From Neobacillus novalis NBRC 102450 (lineage in GTDB: Bacteria; Bacillota; Bacilli; Bacillales; Cytobacillaceae): DNA of 64,000 nt. Shown in pieces: positions 33,695 through 43,922 of this stretch (the first letter of the stretch is position 1; each line of letters starts with the position of its first letter). Position numbers and translations under genes: made by a program. Below the pieces are notes generated by a model. That model did no database searches and was not told the DNA's origin. It saw only the letters and a list, made by a program, of their open reading frames with translations. The DNA is taken from assembly GCF_001591805.1 (NCBI RefSeq), contig NZ_BCVP01000017.1:140087-204086 (forward strand), in the 5' to 3' direction.

Positions 33695-36600
33695 AGCATC
33701 ACGATCAAAACTATTTTCAGTACTTTTAGCAGTACTAATAGCTGTTGCTGGACTTGTAACGCCTAAGCCAGCATCGGCAGCAGCACCTGCGGGAATTCCG
33801 TCACAAATTGCCATGAGTATAAGCGGAGGGGCGGAAGCAGGTAAATCGGCGATGAGTTTTAATTGGGTAACTGATCCAGCGGTGACCAATTCAGAAATTA
33901 TTTATGGTACGTCACCGAACTTGGATGATGGTGTGAAAAAAAGCGCCACAAAGACTACTCCAGTTGTCTCAGATATTTTTCCAGAGAATAGGCGGACTGA
34001 CTTTAAAGCTATCAATTCCTTTAATGTTGTGATTCAGGATCTTACTCCTGATTCAAAATATTATTATAAAGTTGGCAGCGCCAGCGACGGATATAGCGAT
34101 ATTGCTAGTTTTACCGCACCTGCTGATCCTGCTGCAAGCAAGCCGTTTTCTTTTGTCATCACTCCGGATACACAGGGAACATCTGTTAGTTCGTTTGATA
34201 ACACTGCCAAGTTATACGACTATATTAAGGAGAATGAACAGGATGCTGCATTTCTTCTTCATATGGGTGATGTGGTAGAGGATGGGCATGTTTCAGATCA
34301 ATGGCAGTTATTCTTTGATGCAGCTCAAAACCTTTTAGATACGCTGCCAATCATGGCAACTCCAGGTAATCATGACGGTGCATCCTATGACAGAGATTTT
34401 GTGCAGTATAAAGCAAGATTTAACCATACGTCTTTACATAAACCAGACGGGTTGTCTTCAGTTGCTGATGGGACGGTCTATTCCTTTGAATATGGAGATG
34501 CCTTGTTTATTTCTCTTAATTCATATGCTTCGTCCACTGATAAAGATATCCAATGGAAGTTTTTGGAGGAAGAAAGTGCAAATACCTCCAAGGCATGGAA
34601 AATAGTATATTTTCATGTTCCACCCTACGATCCAGGTGCAAGTCACTATAATATCGACAATGTAACTGGTAAAAAGCTGACCGATGCAGGTATCGATTTG
34701 GTATTCCATGGACATGAACATGCCTATGCCAGAACCACTTTAAAGACAACCTCTACTGCAGCAGGCACAGGAAGCATTGAAAATGCAAAATTCGGCGAAG
34801 CCCCTACCTATGTAATAGGGGGAACGGTTTATAACTACGGTTACAGCCTCGACAACCGTGACACGTCTTGGAACGATTATTTTTATGACCTTCGCATTGA
34901 TAAGACAGGTACGGGCGGCGGCAAAATCTATGCACCAGGTGTGTACAGCAAGGTAGAGGTTACGAGCAATGCTATAACCTATAAAGCGTTCTATAAAGCA
35001 ACAGGCTCTGAGAATCCTTTCCGGGTCATCGATAACTTCACGATTACAAAATCAGAAGATAAGATTACCCAGCCGAAAGGCGGCGGTACGGAACCAACCT
35101 CTGTAACCTTCTTGTATGATTCGTTTAATCAAGAGTCAGGCAAGTATCTCGCACGCTTTAATTGGGTAACTCCTGTAACAACAAAAACAACGCAGCTCTA
35201 TTATGCTAAAAAATCAGACTTTGAAAGCAATGGCGGAAAGTTTACAAATGTTGTTGTAGGAACAAATAACACAGTAGATCTTTCAAGCGCGCTTGCCAAT
35301 GCGAACTATAAAGGTGCAGGGACCGAGTACTCTGTTGCGCCGATACAAAGCCATAAGGCGGAAACGGCCACACTTGAGCCTAGTACGGAATATGTATATT
35401 CCGTTGGTGACGGTGCCATGAATGTCACCAGCGTAGAATCACCGGCTAGTTTTAAAACACCTGCAAGCAATCTTGATACATTTAACTTTAACTGGGTTAC
35501 TGACGTCCATGCAGCACCTGACTCTAGTCACAATGACAAAGCTCTCAACCAAGCATTTACTGATTTTCCGGATGCTGAATTTATACTGAGCTCAGGCGAC
35601 CAGGTTTCCTATGCTTTCGATACCTCGCAATGGGATACTTTTTTTGAGGCAAATGCCGATAAGTTCGCCCGTGTGCCGCTGTATCCAGGGACAGGAAATC
35701 ATGAGTACGACGGTGCAGGCAATAGCTGGGCCCCGAATAACAGCTGGGACTCGGTAGACCCAACGCTGCAAAACCTTTTAGGACGCTACAATCCGCCTAA
35801 AAACGGCGCTTCATTTTACGGCGGCGGTGACGGTACTCAAAGAATGGTATCGGGGTTAGACAAAAGTCAGTTTGCGTCAAGCAACTACTATTTTGTTTAT
35901 GGCGACACGCTTTTCATGATGATGGATTATCAGGATCAAAGCAGCAAAGAGCAAATAAAGGCTCAGCAGGACTGGATGAAGTCTGTCGTTAAACAAAACC
36001 CTACAAAGTGGCGTGTTGCCGTTATCCACAAATCTCTGTTCGGATATCGTATGGCAAACCCTGTGGCATCCTGGACTACTGCTTTTGATGAAGCTGGAGT
36101 TGATGTGGTGCTTGCGGGACACGATCATCTCTATGTCCGTACAAAGCTATATGCAAATGGTGCAAACATTGAACCGCAGACTTACGGTGACGGAACAACC
36201 TATATCACAAGCTATTCTGGAAATAACGACAGACGCGGACCTTATTTCGAAAGTAACAAAAGAGACCCCGAAAAGGTCGCCTATGTAGATGTTAGGCCAA
36301 TTGGTCTAGGATTTTCGAATATTTCTATTTCACCAAATGAAATCAGAGTAACAAGCAAAGGATACGATAAAGAAGGGAACTTGGTTACAGGGGATGACAA
36401 TGCACTGGTTACAAACAAACCACGTACCCATAATTTAGCATCATGGAATTATCCGTCAGTCCCAAAAGATGTTAACGAATTGACCATTACAGATGTAGGC
36501 ATCACAGGGATTGCGAAAGAAGGACAAACACTGAATGCCTCCATTACTCCATCAAGTGCTACCGCATCATTCAGATGGGAGAGCTCAAACGATGGCAAGA

Positions 36601-39185
36601 CCTGGACAACCATTGCAGGTGAAACATCATCGAAATATACCATTAAAGCAGAAGATGTAGGGTTGAATTTGCGCAGTGTTGCCACCGGAACAGGTTTTTA
36701 TCACGGAGAAGCAACAAGTGCTGCCACCGCTAAAGTCACACCACTTGCTGGCAATGGCACAGTTACGGTAAAAATCGGAACAGCAAATGAACTAGATGCA
36801 TTGTCAAAAGGGTTTGGCACATCCGCCTATCCGATTGACGGTAAATACGTGTTAACTGCAGATATTGATATGAGTAATGTGCCATTTTCTGCAATCGGAG
36901 GGGGTACCACTCCAACGCCGTTTTTAGGTACATTTAACGGTAATGGTTATACCATAAGCAATATGAAAATCGAGAGTAACAACAATAGCACAGGCTTCTT
37001 TGCTTATATAGGCACAGGCGGCAGAGTAGCAAATCTTAAATTGATGAATGCTGATATTACTGGAAACAATAGCACTGGCGCCATTGCAGGGACTTCCACA
37101 GGTACGATTGAAAACGTCTATGTGGATGGAAAAGTAACTGGCGGCAGCAATATAGGGGGAATTGCAGGTACACTCCATGCAGGTACTTTGCAAAATTCTA
37201 ATGTTCATGCAGATATTCATGGTAATACAGTTGGAGGCTTGATTGGAAGTACAAACTTTAATGCTTCAGGTTCGCCGTTGACCGTCAAAGACGAAAAAAC
37301 CGGAAGTGTTATCCTTAATAACATTGTAATGGGTTCGGTCACAGGCGGAAATGATTATTCCGGTGCCTTTGTTGGTGACATGGGGGGATCTTCAGGCGCT
37401 CTACTCCAAACTTTAAATGGCAATGTGGTGGCCAATGAAGTAAATGGGGTTACTCCTGGAAAAATAGCAGGCTATTGGTCTGGCAGCAGACCGATTATCG
37501 AAAAAGACCAAATGAACTATTATAACAGTGACAAGTTAAGCACAAGTGGAATGCCATCAGGAATCATCCCTGCATTTGTCGGTAAGACGGCATCTGATTT
37601 TACACAAAATGCAACTTTCGAGGCCTTGGGATGGGACTTTACTAACGTCTGGGATTGGGATGCAACGAATAACGTTCCTGTACCTAGAGTGATTGATGTT
37701 GGTGGAGATGGAACTGAAGATAACTTAGTCACGATTATCACATCGGCAGGTTCGGGAGGGACAATTTCTCCAGAAGGAAATGTGTTAGTCGAGCGTGGAC
37801 AGAGTCAAAAGTTTATATTCACACCAAATAAATATTATGAAATTGACACCGTGAAAATAGACGGAGAAAAAAATCCTGAAGCGGCTGCGGCAGGCGAGTA
37901 TACCTTTGAAAATGTTAGTGAAGTACACAATATTGACGTCACTTTCAAGCTTTCGGATTCCGTTTCTGGCGTTGCTCCAAGCCTGGTTTCGACAAGTGCC
38001 TATTACAACAGGGCAGTTGAAAAACATATTGAGGTAACGGTAGACTTTGGAGAAGGCGCTCTGGGAATTCAACCAGAGAACTATCGAAAAGCGGTCAAAA
38101 GCGTCAAGATTATGAAGGATAATAAACTAGTTCTTGATGCCCAAGGCGGATATTGGTTCCCAAGCACAGGCAATGGTCAACCCGAAGAACTGCTTGAGAT
38201 TTGTTGGGATGACATCATGAAGTTACCTGGATACGACGATTTAGTTCCAGGGACATTTGACTTAGTAATAACCTTTAACGACTTGAATTCCTCTGAATAC
38301 ACGATACCTTTGATTGTAGAAGACGGGATCGCCTCTTCTTTGACGGTAGATGGAGGAATCATTACGGTAGACGGAAATGAGGCAAACAGTCCTGCTGAGA
38401 TTAAGAAGGACTCGAAAGTTACTGTGAAGGCTGTTGTTCCGAGCGGACAAAGGTTTGTAAAATGGACGGCGACAGGTCTTGAAAATGTTGAGTATACGGC
38501 AGATCCATTTACATTTACGATGCCAGCAAATAAGGTTACATTAAAAGCCGAGTATGAAAACATACCAAGCAGTGACGATAGCGGAAAAGGCTGGGTTTCT
38601 AAAGCTGGTAAGTGGTATTATTACGATCCACAAACAGGTTTGATGAAAACTGGCTGGCTAAAAGATAAGAACGAATGGTATTACCTGCAACAGAATGGCG
38701 AAATGAAAACCGGCTGGTTAATAGACGCTGGTAAATGGTATTACCTTGATTCAAGTGGTGCGATGAAAATAGGCTGGGTAAAACTTGGGTCCACTTGGTA
38801 TTACTTAGAAAGAAATGGCGAAATGAAAACCGGCTGGTTATTAGACGCTGGTAAATGGTATTACCTTGATTCAAGTGGTGCGATGAAAATAGGTTGGGTA
38901 AAACTTGGCTCCACTTGGTATTACTTAGAAAAAAATGGTGCGATGAAGACCGGCTGGTTATTAGACGCTGGCAGCTGGTATTACCTTGATTCAAGTGGTG
39001 CGATGAAAACGGGCTGGGTTAAATCTGGCTCCACTTGGTATTATTTAGGTAATAGTGGTGCGATGAAAACCGGTTGGGTATTGGCTGGCACAAAATGGTA
39101 CTACATGTATACGAGCGGAAAAATGGCCGCAAACACCACTATTCAAGGATATAAGCTTGGTTCAGATGGTGCATGGATAAAATAA
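33681..39185 (+). CDS. Giant secreted protein: two purple-acid-phosphatase units, GLUG repeats, choline-binding-type repeats
   Basis: An 1834-aa exported protein. A signal peptide (about 1-34, ending PASA) is followed by two units, each an Fn3-like domain plus a purple-acid-phosphatase metallophosphoesterase. Unit one has TPDTQ, HMGDVVEDG, GNHD (229-232) and GHEHAYAR (344-351). Unit two has TDVH, SSGDQV, GNHE (672-675) and GHDHLYVRT (813-821). Both look catalytically intact. Then come an Ig-like domain (about 930-1030), a GLUG region (about 1080-1260), bacterial repeat domains and a DUF1533-like part (about 1350-1630). Nine 20-residue wall-binding repeats (GW..WYYL..G.MKTGW) close the protein. 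The start is GTG 33681, ten bases after AGAGGAG. A Pho box precedes it. It probably frees phosphate while bound to the wall. The substrate is unknown. Confidence 0.9.
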   Translation: MTRKKASRSKLFSVLLAVLIAVAGLVTPKPASAAAPAGIPSQIAMSISGGAEAGKSAMSFNWVTDPAVTNSEIIYGTSPNLDDGVKKSATKTTPVVSDIFPENRRTDFKAINSFNVVIQDLTPDSKYYYKVGSASDGYSDIASFTAPADPAASKPFSFVITPDTQGTSVSSFDNTAKLYDYIKENEQDAAFLLHMGDVVEDGHVSDQWQLFFDAAQNLLDTLPIMATPGNHDGASYDRDFVQYKARFNHTSLHKPDGLSSVADGTVYSFEYGDALFISLNSYASSTDKDIQWKFLEEESANTSKAWKIVYFHVPPYDPGASHYNIDNVTGKKLTDAGIDLVFHGHEHAYARTTLKTTSTAAGTGSIENAKFGEAPTYVIGGTVYNYGYSLDNRDTSWNDYFYDLRIDKTGTGGGKIYAPGVYSKVEVTSNAITYKAFYKATGSENPFRVIDNFTITKSEDKITQPKGGGTEPTSVTFLYDSFNQESGKYLARFNWVTPVTTKTTQLYYAKKSDFESNGGKFTNVVVGTNNTVDLSSALANANYKGAGTEYSVAPIQSHKAETATLEPSTEYVYSVGDGAMNVTSVESPASFKTPASNLDTFNFNWVTDVHAAPDSSHNDKALNQAFTDFPDAEFILSSGDQVSYAFDTSQWDTFFEANADKFARVPLYPGTGNHEYDGAGNSWAPNNSWDSVDPTLQNLLGRYNPPKNGASFYGGGDGTQRMVSGLDKSQFASSNYYFVYGDTLFMMMDYQDQSSKEQIKAQQDWMKSVVKQNPTKWRVAVIHKSLFGYRMANPVASWTTAFDEAGVDVVLAGHDHLYVRTKLYANGANIEPQTYGDGTTYITSYSGNNDRRGPYFESNKRDPEKVAYVDVRPIGLGFSNISISPNEIRVTSKGYDKEGNLVTGDDNALVTNKPRTHNLASWNYPSVPKDVNELTITDVGITGIAKEGQTLNASITPSSATASFRWESSNDGKTWTTIAGETSSKYTIKAEDVGLNLRSVATGTGFYHGEATSAATAKVTPLAGNGTVTVKIGTANELDALSKGFGTSAYPIDGKYVLTADIDMSNVPFSAIGGGTTPTPFLGTFNGNGYTISNMKIESNNNSTGFFAYIGTGGRVANLKLMNADITGNNSTGAIAGTSTGTIENVYVDGKVTGGSNIGGIAGTLHAGTLQNSNVHADIHGNTVGGLIGSTNFNASGSPLTVKDEKTGSVILNNIVMGSVTGGNDYSGAFVGDMGGSSGALLQTLNGNVVANEVNGVTPGKIAGYWSGSRPIIEKDQMNYYNSDKLSTSGMPSGIIPAFVGKTASDFTQNATFEALGWDFTNVWDWDATNNVPVPRVIDVGGDGTEDNLVTIITSAGSGGTISPEGNVLVERGQSQKFIFTPNKYYEIDTVKIDGEKNPEAAAAGEYTFENVSEVHNIDVTFKLSDSVSGVAPSLVSTSAYYNRAVEKHIEVTVDFGEGALGIQPENYRKAVKSVKIMKDNKLVLDAQGGYWFPSTGNGQPEELLEICWDDIMKLPGYDDLVPGTFDLVITFNDLNSSEYTIPLIVEDGIASSLTVDGGIITVDGNEANSPAEIKKDSKVTVKAVVPSGQRFVKWTATGLENVEYTADPFTFTMPANKVTLKAEYENIPSSDDSGKGWVSKAGKWYYYDPQTGLMKTGWLKDKNEWYYLQQNGEMKTGWLIDAGKWYYLDSSGAMKIGWVKLGSTWYYLERNGEMKTGWLLDAGKWYYLDSSGAMKIGWVKLGSTWYYLEKNGAMKTGWLLDAGSWYYLDSSGAMKTGWVKSGSTWYYLGNSGAMKTGWVLAGTKWYYMYTSGKMAANTTIQGYKLGSDGAWIK
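38584..39122 (+). repeat. 60-bp coding repeats for cell-wall-binding modules
   Basis: Nine units of about 60 bp each encode GW-x(5-7)-WYYL-type modules. Units in the middle (38701-38940) are almost identical in pairs at a 120-bp period, with most changes silent or conservative. This suggests recent unequal exchange, and the repeat number may differ between strains. Confidence 0.85.
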
Positions 39186-39202
39186 CATAGTGATTGAATT
39201 CT

Positions 39203-39261
39203 AGTGCCTGACCCTGATGTGCTAACACTTTAACACATTGGGGGTCAGGCACTTTTTTTGC
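39203..39261 (+). terminator. Terminator after the giant phosphatase gene
   Basis: AGTGCCTGACCC (39203-39214) pairs with GGGTCAGGCACT (39243-39254), with an inner AATGTG/CACATT-like stem, and is followed by seven T residues. Its arms are a variant of the GGTGCCTGACACC motif that recurs in the window. Confidence 0.88.
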
Positions 39262-39388
39262 TGTTGCTGTAAAGGAAGCTTGCGCTTTTCTTATTCATAA
39301 TAAGACCGTCTCTTTAATAAATTAGGTATTATATTATCCATTGTCTCCGCAACTTGTACGATTATTTCGTTTGAAAGGACAGATGGAA

Positions 39389-41599
39389 ATGGGGAATAGA
39401 ACAGGGGATGAGAGTCTGAATGTCATCTATATCGTTCTAGATGACGTGGGTTACTCGGCTTTAGGTTGCTATGGTTCGGAGATTGAAACACCTAATATCG
39501 ATTCATTAGCTGAAAACGGCCTGCGGTACAATAACTTTAATGTAACTCCTCTGTGTTCTCCTACTCGAGCTTGTCTGCTAACAGGTCGTAATTGCCACTC
39601 GGTCGGAGTGGGACTTGTAACGGAGATAGACTGGGGACCTCAATACCCGAATAAACGAGGGAGAATTTCCAATACGGCTGCAACATTGGCGGAAATTTTA
39701 AAGTTGAATGGGATGGCTACATATATGGTTGGAAAATGGCATCTGGTTCCTGGTCATGAAGCAGCATCAAGCGGCCCTTTTGAAAACTGGCCACTTTCAA
39801 AAGGTTTCGCGCGCTATTATGGCTTTTTATTAGGGATGACGGATCAATATGCGCCAGATTTAGTATACGATAATCATCGTGTAAACAAACCTACTACAAC
39901 AAAATATCATTTATCAGAGGACCTAGTTGATAAAACGCTGGAATTTCTGACGGATCATATCTCTGTTACTCCTGATCGGCCCTTCTTCCTGTATTTAGCC
40001 TTCGGGGCACAGCATGAGCCACACCAAGTACCAAAAGAATTTATCGATCAATATGAGGGCGTTTACGATAAGGGCTGGGATCTGATTAGGGAAGAACGGT
40101 TCGAGCGGCAAAAGAAAATGGGTATCATTCCGCTATTTACAGATCTCGTTGACCTCAACCCTGGGATTAAGCCATGGGACGAACTGACAGCGACAGAAAA
40201 AGAGTTGTTTATCAAATTCCAACAGACGTACGCAGGATTTCTGACTCATACCGATCAGCAAATTGGCCGACTACTGCAATTTCTAAAAACGAAAAACAAG
40301 CTAGACAATACCATTCTTGTGTTACTTTCCGATAACGGGGGCAGTCAGGAAGGCGGCTGGAATGGCTCCATAAATGATTCCGCCTATTTTAATGGAATTG
40401 AAGAAAATGTAGAGGTTATGTTTGATCATATAGATGAAATCGGCGGACCTTTGACAAGCCCCAATTATCCGAAAGGGTGGGCGCAAGTATGTAATACACC
40501 GTTTAAATATTATAAGCAAGATACGTTTTATGGTGGGACACATGTCCCCCTCATCATCCAATGTCCACAACGTATTCCAGACCCTGGCTCGATTCGCTCA
40601 CAATTTTATCATGCAATTGATATTACTCCTACGATATTAGACCTCCTAAACATGAATGCTCCTCCAGTATATGAAGGCGTTCCACAGATGCCGATGCATG
40701 GTGTGAGTATGAAGGATACCTTTACAGAACCGCATGGTCCATCAAAGCGCAAGACGCAGTATTTTGAAATGGTTGGACACCGGGCTATTTGGCAAGATGG
40801 GTGGGTTGCTGTTACTTATCATGAAACAGGTATACCCTTTTATGAAGATGATTGGGAATTATACAATGTAACCGAAGATTTTTCGCAAAAGTATAATCTA
40901 GCAGCAAAGTATCCACAAAAATTAACAGAGCTTCAAGCAATTTGGTGGCAGGAGGCTACGAAGTACGGAGTCCTCCCCTTAGATGATCGTCCATTTAGAA
41001 AAGGGTATGAAGGCTTGCAAGAAGGGAGAAAAACATTTATCTTCTATCCGGGAATGGCGCATTTGCCATCAAGTGCCGCTCCAAAAGTAAGCCTTTCTTC
41101 TTACTCGATCACCATTCCAATCTTCCGGTCGAACCGTATAGAAGAAGGTGTATTAATAGCCCACGGCAATCATTCAAGTGGTTATACATTCTATATAAAA
41201 GATAATTATTTATTCTATGAATATAACTATGTAGGTACTGTCTATAAAATACAATCGAAGGTTGAAGTACCCGTTGCTTATTCTACGATCCGATTTGAAT
41301 TTATCAGAGAAATATTCAGTCAAGGAACGGGCAAGCTCTTCATTGATGGTCAACAGGTTGGCACATTGTATATGCCTCGTACCCTGCCATTTGTGATTTC
41401 TGTTGAGGGGATGGATATCGGCCGGGATCAATTAACATCAGTGAGTCCTAACTACCCCGTCCCGGAATTTCCGTTTAGTGGGCATATAGAGAAAGTAGTT
41501 ATTGAACTTCATGATGATCAAGAATATAGCATGTTTTTGAAAAAGGAAAAAAGAGAGCCCATATACATTAATATAAATGGCACAATTATTTTTCTTTGA
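39389..41599 (+). CDS. Cys-type sulfatase (arylsulfatase family)
   Basis: A 736-aa alkaline-phosphatase-superfamily sulfatase. The N-terminal metal motif is VLDDVGYSALGCYG, the formylglycine site is C56 in CSPTRACLLTGR, and KWHLVPGHE, LSDNGGSQEGG and GGTHVPLIIQCP follow. Beyond about residue 560 lies a jelly-roll (LamG-like) domain. No signal peptide is visible, so it appears cytosolic. The start chosen is ATG 39389, nine bases after AAAGGA. The gene is 25 bases upstream of its likely maturase. Phosphonate monoesterases and choline sulfatases share the fold, and the substrate cannot be told. Confidence 0.9.
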   Translation: MGNRTGDESLNVIYIVLDDVGYSALGCYGSEIETPNIDSLAENGLRYNNFNVTPLCSPTRACLLTGRNCHSVGVGLVTEIDWGPQYPNKRGRISNTAATLAEILKLNGMATYMVGKWHLVPGHEAASSGPFENWPLSKGFARYYGFLLGMTDQYAPDLVYDNHRVNKPTTTKYHLSEDLVDKTLEFLTDHISVTPDRPFFLYLAFGAQHEPHQVPKEFIDQYEGVYDKGWDLIREERFERQKKMGIIPLFTDLVDLNPGIKPWDELTATEKELFIKFQQTYAGFLTHTDQQIGRLLQFLKTKNKLDNTILVLLSDNGGSQEGGWNGSINDSAYFNGIEENVEVMFDHIDEIGGPLTSPNYPKGWAQVCNTPFKYYKQDTFYGGTHVPLIIQCPQRIPDPGSIRSQFYHAIDITPTILDLLNMNAPPVYEGVPQMPMHGVSMKDTFTEPHGPSKRKTQYFEMVGHRAIWQDGWVAVTYHETGIPFYEDDWELYNVTEDFSQKYNLAAKYPQKLTELQAIWWQEATKYGVLPLDDRPFRKGYEGLQEGRKTFIFYPGMAHLPSSAAPKVSLSSYSITIPIFRSNRIEEGVLIAHGNHSSGYTFYIKDNYLFYEYNYVGTVYKIQSKVEVPVAYSTIRFEFIREIFSQGTGKLFIDGQQVGTLYMPRTLPFVISVEGMDIGRDQLTSVSPNYPVPEFPFSGHIEKVVIELHDDQEYSMFLKKEKREPIYININGTIIFL

Positions 41600-41624
41600 T
41601 CCTTTAGAGAAAGGGAGTAATAAA

Positions 41625-42872
41625 TTGGGTAAGGACAACAGTTTCCACATTCTTGCTAAGCCAACGGGTCCAATCTGTAATCTCGATTGTCGGTACTGCT
41701 ATTACACCGAAAAGGAAGCATATTTTCCAAAAGGTCATTCCTTCCGAATGTCTGATGCGGTGCTAGAGTCGTATATTAAACAGTATATCGACTCCCAAGA
41801 TACAGCGGAAATTGTCTTTGCATGGCAGGGAGGGGAACCAACCTTAATAGGTATAGATTTCTTTCGTAAGGCTGTTTCTCTACAAAAAAAGTATGCGGAC
41901 GGGAAACACATCACCAATACGATTCAAACGAATGGCACATTATTAACGGAACAATGGTGTGAATTCTTTTCGGACCAGAATTTTTTGGTAGGTCTAAGTT
42001 TAGATGGACCTGAGCCTATTCATGATCAGTACCGGATTGATCGTGGGGGAAAACCGACATTTGAACGGGTGATGAGGGCACTTTCGCTGTTAAAGAAATA
42101 TCACGTCGACTTTAACATACTCACCTGTGTCACAAGGTATTCCGCTTATAAAGCTCTGGAAATCTATCGGTTTTTGAAGCAAGAAGACATTCAATTTATA
42201 CAGTTTATCCCGATTGTAGAAAGAGAAGTGAATGAAGGAGCCTTAGTGCTGAGCATAAACCATGCCACACCACCTTCTCTAATAATGGAAGAAAATCAAC
42301 AAACGGTTACTCCTTGGACGGTTGAACAAGAAATGTATGGGACGTTCCTTATTGAAATATTTAATGAGTGGGTTCAGTACGATGTCGGATCGGTTTATGT
42401 CATGAATTTTGAATGGGCATTAGCCTCCTGGATAGGAATCCCATCACCAATTTGTATTTTTTCGGAAGAGTGTGGGCGTGCTGTCGCGATGGAACATACT
42501 GGTGAGCTGTTTTCTTGTGATCATTACGTATATCCTGACTATCAATTGGGAAATATTACCGAGGGCTTAATGAATCTAATGAATCTGCCATCACAGCATG
42601 CCTTTGGAAAGCAGAAACGAGAGACACTGCCCTCCGTGTGCAGAAATTGCGAGGTTCGATTCGCTTGTCATGGCGAATGTCCCAAACATCGATTTCTAGT
42701 TTCAGAGCAAAATGAGCCCGGGCTAAATTATTTGTGTAAATCCTATAAAAAGTATTTTAATTATATTAATCCTTATATGATGAGGATGAGGCAGCGGTTA
42801 CAAGCGGGCTTGCCAGCTTCGTCAAAATCATCCTTTCTAACGAACCACAATGGGTCAGGCCTTTCCTCATAA
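41625..42872 (+). CDS. Anaerobic sulfatase-maturating enzyme (radical SAM/SPASM)
   Basis: A 415-aa radical SAM enzyme that oxidises the active-site Cys (or Ser) of sulfatases to formylglycine. The SAM cluster motif CNLDCRYCYY is near residue 18, and WQGGEPTL and the C-terminal SPASM cysteines (CIFSEECGRAVAMEHTGELF, C..C..RFACHGECPKHRF) are present. The start is TTG 41625, seven bases after AAAGGGAG. An upstream ATG at 41577 lies inside the sulfatase gene. The pairing with a Cys-type sulfatase supports the assignment. Confidence 0.92.
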   Translation: MGKDNSFHILAKPTGPICNLDCRYCYYTEKEAYFPKGHSFRMSDAVLESYIKQYIDSQDTAEIVFAWQGGEPTLIGIDFFRKAVSLQKKYADGKHITNTIQTNGTLLTEQWCEFFSDQNFLVGLSLDGPEPIHDQYRIDRGGKPTFERVMRALSLLKKYHVDFNILTCVTRYSAYKALEIYRFLKQEDIQFIQFIPIVEREVNEGALVLSINHATPPSLIMEENQQTVTPWTVEQEMYGTFLIEIFNEWVQYDVGSVYVMNFEWALASWIGIPSPICIFSEECGRAVAMEHTGELFSCDHYVYPDYQLGNITEGLMNLMNLPSQHAFGKQKRETLPSVCRNCEVRFACHGECPKHRFLVSEQNEPGLNYLCKSYKKYFNYINPYMMRMRQRLQAGLPASSKSSFLTNHNGSGLSS

Positions 42873-42882
42873 TTTCATTACC

Positions 42883-42924
42883 AATTGGGACGGGGAGCTG
42901 TCCCCATGTCCCAATTATTTTTTT
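42883..42924. terminator. Bidirectional terminator between the maturase gene and fhuG
   Basis: AATTGGGAC (42883-42891) pairs with GTCCCAATT (42908-42916), with an inner GGGGA/TCCCC stem and a T-run after it. The fhuG stop codon lies inside it. It is another copy of the GGGAC..GTCCC family. Confidence 0.85.
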
Positions 42925-43922
42925 AATAACAAATACAGAAAATATGGTGCACCAATGATGGCGACCATTGTCCCTGCAGGGATCCCGTCCGGCGCAGCTA
43001 AATTTCGTCCGATTGTATCAGCAAGCAGTAACAGCCAGCCGCCAATGAATAGTGCAACAGGGATAAATAACTGATTTCTCGGTCCCACTAACGCCTTGGC
43101 AATATGCGGAGCCATTAGTCCAACAAAGGCAATGCCGCCTGTCACGGCAACGGCAGAGGCAGCTAAAGCAACAGCGGTGATGAGGAGAAGTATTCGTTCC
43201 TTTTCAACGTAAATACCGACACCGATAGCCACCTGTTCGCTTAAGCCAAGGATATTTAACCGATTGGCTTTGTAAAATGTGAATGGCACCAGGATTACGA
43301 GCCAAGGAAGGAGTGCCCAAATAAACGGCCAGTCAGTACCCCAAATATTCCCAGCTAACCATTTGGCAATGAAATCTACCTTTGCCCGTTCGGCTGATGA
43401 GATGAGGACAATCATAATGCCAGATAGTGCCATTGAAAAACCCACGCCGATCAGGATTAATCTGACTGGTTGAATCCCTTCATTTTTTTTATAGGAAAAA
43501 ACATAGATTAGAAAGGCAGTAAGAAAAGCTCCAATAAAAGCGATAACTGGGAGCAGATAAATAAACGATCCTGCTTGTACAGGGAAGAATAAAAAGAAAA
43601 TGGCGATGGCGACACCTGCACCAGAATTAATCCCAATAATGCCGGGATCCGCTAAATCATTTCGTGTGATTCCTTGCAAAATTGCCCCAGATAATGCAAG
43701 AGACATCCCTGCTAACAAGGTAATAATAATTCGCGGCAGTCGAATTGAAAATAAGATAAATTCTTCTTTGAATGTCCCTTTGCCTAGAATGGCTGGCAGC
43801 AGTCTGTCGTAGGATAACGATGCGTACCCCAACCCCATCCCCACAACCATGGTGACAATGATCAACAGGAATAACAAGCATAGGATGAATCTTTGTCTTT
43901 TGATTAAAGCTGGTTGAATCAT
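42915..43922 (-). CDS. fhuG: Ferric siderophore ABC permease (FecCD family)
   Basis: A 335-aa FecCD-type permease with about ten helices and the family motif RLPRIIITLLAGMSLALSGAILQGITRN near residues 60-90, plus GGIAFVGLMAPHIAKALVG. It is the second permease of a ferric hydroxamate importer. The ATG overlaps the preceding fhuB stop by four bases (ATGA). The fhu symbol rests on the FhuD-like binding protein in the same operon. Confidence 0.85.
   Translation of the reverse strand: MIQPALIKRQRFILCLLFLLIIVTMVVGMGLGYASLSYDRLLPAILGKGTFKEEFILFSIRLPRIIITLLAGMSLALSGAILQGITRNDLADPGIIGINSGAGVAIAIFFLFFPVQAGSFIYLLPVIAFIGAFLTAFLIYVFSYKKNEGIQPVRLILIGVGFSMALSGIMIVLISSAERAKVDFIAKWLAGNIWGTDWPFIWALLPWLVILVPFTFYKANRLNILGLSEQVAIGVGIYVEKERILLLITAVALAASAVAVTGGIAFVGLMAPHIAKALVGPRNQLFIPVALFIGGWLLLLADTIGRNLAAPDGIPAGTMVAIIGAPYFLYLLLKK

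Noticed and set aside
38599..38994. 131-aa minus-strand ORF with repeats
   Set aside because: It is the reverse reading of the wall-binding repeats. The repetition comes from the plus-strand gene.
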